Made by a program: the position numbers and the translations under genes | Notes under the pieces: generated by a model | What the model was told of the DNA's origin: nothing | The model's database searches: none | Seen by the model: only the letters and a program-made list of their open reading frames with translations | Part shown: one piece after another, positions 1-4,142 of the stretch | Numbering within the stretch: the first letter of the stretch is position 1 | Layout: each line of letters starts with the position of its first letter | Source of the DNA: Candidatus Woesearchaeota archaeon | GTDB taxonomy: Archaea > Nanobdellota > Nanobdellia > Woesearchaeales > GW2011-AR4 | Length of the DNA: 6,964 nt | NCBI GenBank assembly: GCA_016185955.1 | Contig: JACPMQ010000011.1 | Location: 1 to 6,964 of the forward strand | Direction of reading: 5' to 3'

Positions 1-6
1 AAGTGA

Positions 7-19
7 TGTTAGCAGTTAC
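7..19 (+). repeat. Copy 1 of the 13-nt repeat-end motif
   Basis: The sequence reads TGTTAGCAGTTAC. The same 13-mer occurs exactly at 6964-6952 on the minus strand and with one to three changes at 213, 1299 (minus), 1574, 2488 and 4087. In the other well-resolved cases it closes a longer repeat, so this is probably the right-hand end of a repeat whose body lies before the window. No gene starts directly after it; positions 20-60 hold nothing recognisable. Confidence 0.6.
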
Positions 20-60
20 GTGAATGCAGCTCAGTAGAAATCCTAAAAGTCAAAAACTAA

Positions 61-207
61 AGTGGCTGCTCCAGAGCCGCGCTTTAGGCAAAATGGCGCA
101 TCTTGATTCTTTTTTATAATAAAAATATCTTACAGATACACGCCATTTTGATAGCACAATTAGCATTCTTCTGCTTGCCTACCGCCCCTTATTTTGGAGC
201 AGCCACT
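61..207. repeat. 147-bp imperfect palindrome with nested inverted repeats
   Basis: The outer arms AGTGGCTGCTCCA (61-73) and TGGAGCAGCCACT (195-207) are perfectly complementary over 13 bp. Inside them CAAAATGGCG (89-98) pairs perfectly with CGCCATTTTG (141-150), and TAGG (85-88) can pair with CCTA (178-181). The right arm from 142 is repeat copy A1, and the inner stem begins at the repeat boundary. The second A copy (2417-2500) has only this right arm. This could be a miniature mobile element or a structured RNA/DNA element. No transposase or reading frame is present. Confidence 0.6.
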
Positions 208-225
208 CATATTTTTAGCAGATAC
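142..225 (+). repeat. Dispersed repeat type A, copy A1
   Basis: Positions 142-221 match 2417-2496 without gaps at 71 of 80 bases; both start GCCATTTTGATAGCACAATT and share CAGCCACTCATATT near the end. The copy finishes in TTTTAGCAGATAC (213-225), a variant of the shared 13-nt end motif. It lies 25 nt before the TATA box of deoxyhypusine synthase, in the gene's direction. No coding capacity is seen. The match is far above chance for two gaps 2.3 kb apart. Confidence 0.85.
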
Positions 226-248
226 TTTGCACAACCTTCACAAAATAA

Positions 249-260
249 TAATATTTAAAA
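249..260 (+). promoter_or_regulatory. TATA box of deoxyhypusine synthase
   Basis: The A/T-only stretch containing ATATTTAAAA has its centre about 28 nt before the ATG at 284. This is the usual distance from an archaeal TATA box to the transcription start, so the mRNA is probably leaderless. No Shine-Dalgarno sequence is present before the start codon, in agreement. Confidence 0.6.
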
Positions 261-283
261 GTTAGTATGTTCCACTTTTATGA

Positions 284-1249
284 ATGGACAAAAAATTCCA
301 TCTTGACGCGGTAAAAGATATTGATATTGAAAATGCTTCTATCCTTAACATAGCGGAACAGATGCACGATGCCGGCGGTTTTTCAGCAAAAAAATTCGGT
401 GTTGGAGTAAAAATCCTGGCAGAATTTATACAAAAAAAAGATTGCCTGAAGTTTCTGTCAATACCTGCTGCTCCTATATCCACAGGATTAAGAGGAGTCA
501 TAAAGCACATGGTTAAGAAAAAAATGTTTGATGTGATAGTTACAACATGCGGCTTTCTTGACCATGATGTCGCAAGAACCTATAAGGATTATTATAAGGG
601 AGATTTTATGATGGATGATGCAATGCTCAATAAAAAAGGGATTAATAGGCTTGGAAGCATTTTAGTCCCAAATGAGTCTTACGGGATTATTATAGAGGAT
701 GTCTTTAAGATATTTCTTCAAAAAATGTATGATAAGGGTTATAGGGCAATTTCGACAAAAGATTTCTGCTATGAGCTTGGAAAATGCATGGAAACAGCAA
801 AAAAAAGAGATTGCTCTATTTTATATTGGGCGTATAAAAATAAAATACCAATTTTTATTCCTGCTCCAACTGATGGAAGCGTTGGCAGCCAAGTGTGGAT
901 GTTCAATCAAAAGCATAAGGACTTTACATTTGATATAATAAAGGATGAGCATGCGCTTTCTGATTTGGTGTTTGAGGCAAAGAGCATGGCAGCCTTAATA
1001 ATAGGCGGTGGTGTTTCTAAGCATCATGTAATATGGTGGAGCCAATTTAATAAAGGATTGGACTATGCTGTTTACATAACAACTGCAGTGGAATATGATG
1101 GTTCATTGTCAGGAGCCCAGACAAGAGAAGCGATAAGCTGGGGCAAATTAAAAGAGAAGGCAAAACATGTAACAATAGAGGCAGACGCAACATTGATTTT
1201 GCCCTTCATGATAGCTGCTGTTGAGGAGAAGCTGAAGAAGATCAAATGA
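284..1249 (+). CDS. Deoxyhypusine synthase, archaeal type
   Basis: This 321-residue cytosolic enzyme should transfer the aminobutyl group of spermidine, using NAD, to one lysine of translation factor aIF5A, the first step of hypusine formation. Visible family motifs are STGLRG (66-71, NAD-binding region), TTCGFLDHDVAR (87-98, where relatives usually have Gly for the Cys), PTDGSVGSQ (195-203), and GGGVSKHH (241-248). K246 in the last motif is the lysine that forms the enzyme-substrate imine in the family. The block TTAVEYDGSLSGAQTREAIS (266-285) is typical of archaeal members. Length is normal for the family. The ATG at 284 is chosen because it gives the full N-terminus and fits the TATA spacing; the ATG at 280 is out of frame and stops quickly. 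The gene stands alone with no operon partner. Deoxyhypusine-synthase-like paralogues acting on other polyamines exist, so the exact substrate is inferred. Confidence 0.93.
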   Translation: MDKKFHLDAVKDIDIENASILNIAEQMHDAGGFSAKKFGVGVKILAEFIQKKDCLKFLSIPAAPISTGLRGVIKHMVKKKMFDVIVTTCGFLDHDVARTYKDYYKGDFMMDDAMLNKKGINRLGSILVPNESYGIIIEDVFKIFLQKMYDKGYRAISTKDFCYELGKCMETAKKRDCSILYWAYKNKIPIFIPAPTDGSVGSQVWMFNQKHKDFTFDIIKDEHALSDLVFEAKSMAALIIGGGVSKHHVIWWSQFNKGLDYAVYITTAVEYDGSLSGAQTREAISWGKLKEKAKHVTIEADATLILPFMIAAVEEKLKKIK

Positions 1250-1286
1250 GAACCGCAAATTTTTCGCCAATCAAACACGAAAAAAC

Positions 1287-1340
1287 GTATCTGCAAACAC
1301 TACCTAAAGAGTTTTTGCGAAAGTAAGTGCTTGTGCGTAT
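1287..1340 (-). repeat. Dispersed repeat type B, copy B1 (minus strand)
   Basis: Read on the minus strand it starts ATACGCACAAGCAC, continues TTACTTTCGCAAAAACTC, and ends in TGTTTGCAGATAC (1299 to 1287), one base from the motif TGTTAGCAGATAC at 4087. The CGCACAAGCAC and TTTCGCAAAAAC blocks are shared with copies B2 (1516) and B3 (4002), and with a segment inside truD (3156-3187). It points back toward the 3' end of deoxyhypusine synthase, so this copy does not precede a gene in its own direction. Confidence 0.72.
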
Positions 1341-1386
1341 AGTGGCGCAACTAAATAATGGAACAATAATTATTGCGCCACTATGC
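1337..1386. repeat. Perfect 12-bp inverted repeat (hairpin) beside copy B1
   Basis: ATAGTGGCGCAA (1339-1350) and TTGCGCCACTAT (1373-1384) are perfectly complementary around a 22-nt AT-rich loop. A G-T and a G-C pair extend the stem to 1337/1386. The stem abuts and slightly overlaps the start of repeat B1, much as the inner stem of the 61-207 palindrome abuts copy A1. The loop contains AATAATGGAACA, which also occurs in copy A2 (2464-2475). It could help terminate the upstream gene, but no T-tract follows directly. Confidence 0.65.
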
Positions 1387-1388
1387 TA

Positions 1389-1426
1389 GAGAACACAAAC
1401 TACTTCAATAAATTATTTGTGTTCTC
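1389..1426. repeat. Perfect 11-bp inverted repeat (second hairpin)
   Basis: GAGAACACAAA (1389-1399) pairs perfectly with TTTGTGTTCTC (1416-1426) across a 16-nt loop. It follows the previous hairpin by two bases, giving two hairpins in tandem in a gap without genes. The arms have no similarity to the first stem. Role unknown. Confidence 0.6.
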
Positions 1427-1479
1427 CGCTGTAATTTGCCAATTCAGAAAATTCCGTAGGATTGTGATAAGCGACCTGA

Positions 1480-1496
1480 GCAACATGAAATGTTGC
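1480..1496. repeat. Short 7-bp hairpin with 3-nt loop
   Basis: GCAACAT (1480-1486) and ATGTTGC (1490-1496) are complementary around GAA. It lies 19 nt before repeat copy B2. The stem is short, so it is a weak call; it may be part of the same structured region as the two larger hairpins upstream. The stretch from 1250 to 1604 shows no reading frame worth calling. Confidence 0.4.
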
Positions 1497-1515
1497 GAAG
1501 TTGAGAGGAGTATAA

Positions 1516-1586
1516 GGCTCCGCACAAGCACTAATTAGACTTTCACAAAAACCCCATTTTTCTGACAAAGTCGTGTTAGCAGTTAT
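1516..1586 (+). repeat. Dispersed repeat type B, copy B2
   Basis: It opens with GGCTCCGCACAAGCAC, identical over 16 bases to 4002-4017, followed by a block close to AGACTTTCACAAAAACC. After a short variable part it ends in GACAAAGTCGTGTTAGCAGT, which parallels 4077-4096 in copy B3. The end motif TGTTAGCAGTTAT (1574-1586) merges into the TATA-like sequence before tatD, so the repeat may supply part of that gene's promoter. Confidence 0.82.
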
Positions 1587-1593
1587 AAAAAAA
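1583..1593 (+). promoter_or_regulatory. TATA-like element before tatD
   Basis: TTATAAAAAAA lies about 18 nt (centre to ATG) before the start at 1605. This is shorter than the usual 25-28 nt, so either the true element is a few bases upstream inside repeat B2 or the first transcribed base lies just inside the gene. It overlaps the last four bases of the repeat. No Shine-Dalgarno is visible. Confidence 0.35.
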
Positions 1594-1604
1594 TCAAGAT
1601 TTTT

Positions 1605-2390
1605 ATGCTAATAGACATACATTGCCATTTGGAGCATTCCTATTTTAAGGATGATATAGATGCTGTTGTGAAAAATGCCATTAAAGCTGGATTAAAAGTA
1701 ATTCTTACTGCAGGCATAAATTCAGAGACAAACAGAAAGGCTTTGGAATTAGCGCAAAAATATAATATTGTAAAAGCCTGCTTGGGAATTTATCCAATAC
1801 ACACATTGCAGAAAGAAATAGAGCTTGGCAGCTTTCCTTTAAAGGAAAACAAATTTGATGTTGATGAAGAAATAAAGTTTATAGAATCCAAAAAAAATAA
1901 AATAGCCGCAATTGGAGAAGTTGGCTTGGATTATTTCTGGGTTAAAGACAAAGTTAAAGAGCAGCAAGGGCTTTTTGAAAAAATGATTTCTCTTGCGGAA
2001 AAATTAGGAAAACCAATAATAGTGCATTCAAGGAAGGCTGAGCAAGATTGTGTAGATATGCTTAGCAGTTCAAAATTAAAAAAAATCATAATGCACTGCT
2101 TTTCCGGCAGAAAGCATTTGGTGAAAAAAATAATTGACAATGGATGGTTTTTGACAGCCCCAACAAGCATTGTTAAAAGCACGCAGTTTCAGGAAAACAT
2201 CAAAATAGCTCCGATAACACAAATATTTGCGGAAACTGATGCTCCTTACTTAAGCCCATTTAAAGATAAAAGGAATGAGCCAGCGTTTGTTCTTGAATCA
2301 TATAAAAAAATTGCAGAAATAAAAAATATGGAGCTGACTGAAGTTATAAATAACATTTGGATGAATTGGCAGAGAGTGTTTGCGTCTTAA
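1605..2390 (+). CDS. TatD-family metal-dependent hydrolase (probable DNase)
   Basis: The 261-residue protein is a TIM-barrel amidohydrolase-fold enzyme of the TatD family, members of which act as Mg-dependent 3'-5' exonucleases in DNA repair and degradation. The metal ligands are all present and in order: H6 and H8 in DIHCHLEH, E105 in GEVGLDY, H141 in IVHSRKAEQD, H164 in MHCFSG and D212 in ETDAPYLSP. The RNEP stretch (223-226) after the last ligand is also typical. Length matches the family (about 250-270). The ATG at 1605 gives the canonical short N-terminus (MLIDIHCH). No signal peptide or membrane segment is visible. It stands alone, is convergent with truD, and is flanked by dispersed repeats at both ends. 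The family is certain; the exact substrate cannot be read from sequence. Confidence 0.93.
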   Translation: MLIDIHCHLEHSYFKDDIDAVVKNAIKAGLKVILTAGINSETNRKALELAQKYNIVKACLGIYPIHTLQKEIELGSFPLKENKFDVDEEIKFIESKKNKIAAIGEVGLDYFWVKDKVKEQQGLFEKMISLAEKLGKPIIVHSRKAEQDCVDMLSSSKLKKIIMHCFSGRKHLVKKIIDNGWFLTAPTSIVKSTQFQENIKIAPITQIFAETDAPYLSPFKDKRNEPAFVLESYKKIAEIKNMELTEVINNIWMNWQRVFAS

Positions 2391-2416
2391 AAATTTTGCC
2401 TCTAGCAAATAATTAT

Positions 2417-2500
2417 GCCATTTTGATAGCACAATTAACATTCTTCTACTTGCCCACCGCCCCTAATAATGGAACAGCCACTCATATTGTTATCAGTTGC
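2417..2500 (+). repeat. Dispersed repeat type A, copy A2, running into the 3' end of truD
   Basis: It matches copy A1 at 71 of 80 bases over 2417-2496 and ends in the motif variant TGTTATCAGTTGC (2488-2500). It lacks the left arm of the palindrome seen at 61-207. The final 19 bases overlap truD, so the stop codon and last six or so codons of that gene (ending QLITI) are read from the complementary strand of the repeat. It begins 26 nt after the tatD stop and fills most of the gap between the convergent genes. Confidence 0.85.
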
Positions 2501-3588
2501 CTTTTGCAAACAAAATCAATCAAAATTGTGGCATAAGAGCCTTTTGGGAGGGAAAACTTTACAGTAATTTTTTCCATGTTCTTGTTTAATTCGTCTTTTC
2601 CGGAGCTTATAACTGAAAAATCCTCCACTTTTATAAACGCATTTCTTTCACTGCCTTCTAAACTTAAATCTGGAATCTGCCTTATTATAAAATCCCTGGA
2701 GTCTAGATTCTCATCCAAAAGAATTTTTTTAATTATTTTTCCAATTATCTTTCCTGCTGCGTTGCCATCATTATCTTTTGCTTCATTTATTTCTGTCCCG
2801 AACCCAATCAGAGGAAATTTTACCAATAAACTTTCTTTTTTATTGCCTGATTTAATACCCTCGCCTAATTTAATATAGCTGTCTAATGCTTTGTTAAATA
2901 AAAAAGACTGGTAGGAATGCAGATAAAATTTCAGCATCCTGAAAGGAATCAGCTTTAAGGCTCCTATAAAGTCGTTTCTATGCCCTTTCAAATAAATTTC
3001 AATGCTTTTGTTGTAATCTGAATTGCTGCTGAGTATCAGCTCAACAGCGTCTTTAAAATTTTGCTTTATGACAGCTTTCCCTATCAGATAATTTTTTTCT
3101 GAAATTCTCTGCTCCCCAAAATAGTTTGGGATTAAGATGCCTTTTGATTTCCCCGGGGTTGGTGCGAAAGTCGGCGCTTGTGCGTATTTCTCCTTGATTT
3201 TTAAAATTTCTTCTTTTGCGAGATTTCTTATTGTTATCAGGAATTCATTGCCTTTTAAGCTCCCCAAATAAACTTCATCATTGCCTTTTCCAAGATATTT
3301 TAATTCAATGCCCTTTATCTTAATTTTTTCAGTGCTCTTGCTGCCATTGCGTATGGAAATTATCTGCTCAGTTAATGCCTTTTTATCTTTATTGCCTGCA
3401 AATCCTATTCCGTTTTTGTGAAAATTTTTATTTGTGCTGATCTTGTTTGCTATGGCTTGCACAGCCTTTAAGGTATCATAATCTCTTTTTTTTAAAAGAA
3501 AATAGGAATATAAGCCATTCTCATTGAATTTTATGTCATTTATTTCCTTCACAACAAAATCTTCTGGAATCTGCTTTATTCTGTACAT
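2482..3588 (-). CDS. truD: tRNA pseudouridine synthase, TruD/Pus7 family
   Basis: The 368-residue enzyme isomerises a uridine in tRNA to pseudouridine; the TruD/Pus7 family modifies U13 in many organisms. The catalytic motif GNKDKKALT (65-73) contains the expected aspartate, D68. The second family motif PNYFGEQR lies at 154-161, and LHSYQSFLFNKAL (223-235) is a recognisable conserved segment near the inserted TRUD domain, which fills much of the C-terminal half. Residues 135-146 (YAQAPTFAPTPG) are encoded by a strikingly GC-rich stretch (24 of 36 bases) that resembles the type B repeat, so they look like an in-frame insertion. The C-terminal residues come from repeat A2. The start at 3588 follows the usual MYRIKQIPEDFVV-like N-terminus. 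It lies 53 nt downstream of the small basic-protein gene on the same strand. No clear TATA box or Shine-Dalgarno was seen, so read-through from that gene is possible. Confidence 0.92.
   Translation of the reverse strand: MYRIKQIPEDFVVKEINDIKFNENGLYSYFLLKKRDYDTLKAVQAIANKISTNKNFHKNGIGFAGNKDKKALTEQIISIRNGSKSTEKIKIKGIELKYLGKGNDEVYLGSLKGNEFLITIRNLAKEEILKIKEKYAQAPTFAPTPGKSKGILIPNYFGEQRISEKNYLIGKAVIKQNFKDAVELILSSNSDYNKSIEIYLKGHRNDFIGALKLIPFRMLKFYLHSYQSFLFNKALDSYIKLGEGIKSGNKKESLLVKFPLIGFGTEINEAKDNDGNAAGKIIGKIIKKILLDENLDSRDFIIRQIPDLSLEGSERNAFIKVEDFSVISSGKDELNKNMEKITVKFSLPKGSYATILIDFVCKRQLITI
3155..3187 (-). repeat. Type B repeat fragment inside truD
   Basis: On the minus strand the segment starting ATACGCACAAGCGCCG matches the start of repeat B1 at 26 of 32 bases without gaps, with CGCACAAGC and ACTTTCGCA exact. 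From GACTTTC to AACCCC it also matches copy B2 at 15 of 18. The reading frame is kept through the fragment. The 13-nt end motif is absent, so only the first half of the repeat is represented. Homology is inferred from similarity plus the base-composition jump. Confidence 0.6.
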
Positions 3589-3591
3589 GGA

Positions 3592-3633
3592 ATTAAAAAA
3601 TCAAAATGTAAAAAATAAAAAATAACAGAAAAA
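3592..3633 (-). terminator. T-rich tracts after the small basic-protein gene
   Basis: Downstream of that gene's stop, the minus strand carries several runs of five or six T (around 3629-3625, 3620-3615, 3613-3608 and 3598-3593). Archaeal RNA polymerase terminates at such U-rich tracts without a required hairpin. Incomplete termination here would give truD its transcripts. Confidence 0.5.
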
Positions 3634-3641
3634 GAGCCGAA

Positions 3642-3887
3642 TTATTTTTTCTTCTTTTTTCTTCCGCCCCTGACCATTTTTGCCATGGAGACGTCGCCTT
3701 GCTTGTCTACGAAATACAGGAATCCAGGCTTTTTTTCAACCCCTACTTTGGCAACAACCTCAATTTTGCCTTTTGCCTTTTTTTTGCCCCTTGCCATCTT
3801 AGCCCTGGCAACGTTACCTTTTTTGTCCAGGAAATAAAGGTAGCCAGATTCTCTTTTTACTCCAACCTTTGCAATTTTTTGTGCCAT
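3642..3887 (-). CDS. Small basic protein of two similar halves, function unknown
   Basis: I do not recognise an established family name for this 81-residue protein. It is an internal duplication: residues 6-34 and 46-74 align without gaps at 18 of 29 identities, sharing AKVGV, a G-aromatic-LYF block, DK, G, V, and AKM-RG. The two units are joined by a lysine-rich linker (35-41), and the protein ends in RKKKKK. There is no cysteine, no signal peptide and no membrane segment. The alternating hydrophobic and charged pattern (YLYFLDKKGNV) suggests short beta-hairpins, and the strong positive charge suggests nucleic acid or ribosome binding; both are inference. It has the best promoter and the only strong Shine-Dalgarno in the window, so it is probably highly expressed. 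Similar lysine-rich duplicated small proteins may be common in DPANN archaea, but I cannot verify that here. Confidence 0.82.
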   Translation of the reverse strand: MAQKIAKVGVKRESGYLYFLDKKGNVARAKMARGKKKAKGKIEVVAKVGVEKKPGFLYFVDKQGDVSMAKMVRGGRKKKKK

Positions 3888-3893
3888 TCTAAT

Positions 3894-3900
3894 ACCTCCT
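3894..3900 (-). promoter_or_regulatory. Strong Shine-Dalgarno site (AGGAGGT)
   Basis: The minus strand reads AGGAGGT six bases before the ATG at 3887, complementary to the conserved end of archaeal 16S rRNA. It fixes the start codon of the small basic protein. None of the other genes here shows a comparable site, so this gene uses a different initiation mode from its apparently leaderless neighbours. Confidence 0.85.
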
Positions 3901-3905
3901 CATTT

Positions 3906-3941
3906 TTTTATTGTAGATTATTGTTTTATTGTAGATTATTG
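3906..3941. repeat. Perfect 18-bp tandem duplication in the 5' leader
   Basis: TTTTATTGTAGATTATTG occurs twice in direct succession (3906-3923 and 3924-3941), and a third partial start (TAGA) follows. It lies between the predicted transcription start (about 3940) and the Shine-Dalgarno of the small basic-protein gene, so most of it would be in that mRNA leader. The exact identity of the units suggests a recent duplication or active maintenance. Confidence 0.85.
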
Positions 3942-3963
3942 TAGAAATTCTTTAATGCCTCTT

Positions 3964-3979
3964 GTATTTAAAGTTTTCG
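3964..3979 (-). promoter_or_regulatory. BRE/TATA promoter of the small basic-protein gene
   Basis: The minus strand reads CGAAAACTTTAAATAC, a close match to the archaeal arrangement of a purine-rich TFB element (CGAAA) directly before a TATA box (TTTAAATA). Transcription would begin near 3940, giving a leader of about 50 nt that contains the 18-bp tandem repeat and the Shine-Dalgarno. It is the best-formed promoter in the window. Confidence 0.7.
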
Positions 3980-4001
3980 TTTTTCCGACGGAAATTATCA
4001 C

Positions 4002-4099
4002 GGCTCCGCACAAGCACGAATAAGAATTCGCAAAAACCTATCTTAAGGCTTTGTCATGGCACAGACGGGCTTGTCGGACAAAGCTCTGTTAGCAGATAC
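4002..4099 (+). repeat. Dispersed repeat type B, copy B3
   Basis: It begins GGCTCCGCACAAGCAC (4002-4017, identical to copy B2), continues AAGAATTCGCAAAAACC, and ends GACAAAGCTCTGTTAGCAGA, with the end motif TGTTAGCAGATAC at 4087-4099. Compared with B2 it carries about 25-30 extra bases in the middle. It ends 13 nt before the TATA box of the DNA polymerase gene, in the gene's direction. Confidence 0.82.
4048..4084. repeat. Hairpin inside repeat copy B3
   Basis: GCTTTGTC (4048-4055) and GACAAAGC (4077-4084) are perfectly complementary over 8 bp with a 21-nt loop. The right arm is part of the conserved GACAAAG block of the repeat. The left arm lies in the extra sequence absent from copy B2, so the hairpin is specific to this copy. 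Confidence 0.55.
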
Positions 4100-4110
4100 A
4101 TAAACAGCAA

Positions 4111-4121
4111 AATTTTATAAA
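4111..4121 (+). promoter_or_regulatory. TATA box of the DNA polymerase gene
   Basis: AATTTTATAAA is centred about 26 nt before the ATG at 4143, the usual archaeal spacing for transcription to start at or next to the start codon. No Shine-Dalgarno is present. The mRNA is therefore probably leaderless. Confidence 0.65.
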
Positions 4122-4142
4122 CCAAAAAGCCATACTCAAGCC

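Noticed and set aside
1460..1505. Possible C/D box guide RNA (GTGATAA, CTGA, ATGAAAT, TTGA)
   Set aside because: The distance between the first two boxes is only about 5 nt, too short for a guide, and the last box does not match CUGA.
1250..1604. tRNA or other known structured RNA in the long gap
   Set aside because: No cloverleaf, no GGTTCGA-type T-arm, and the hairpins do not fit a known family I can recognise.
2064..2072. CTTAGCAGTTC inside tatD as another motif copy
   Set aside because: Only the core TTAGCAGTT is shared, it lies in ordinary coding sequence for a serine run, and no repeat body adjoins it.
3699..3944. Plus-strand frame of 81 codons opposite the small basic-protein gene
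   Set aside because: It is the antisense shadow of a gene with a clear promoter, Shine-Dalgarno and internal duplication, and it ends within the AT-rich tandem repeat.
4002..4099. Integron attC-like sites ending in GTTAGCA
   Set aside because: The motif does not fit the GTTRRRY core, the complementary left core is missing in all copies, and no integrase gene is in the window.
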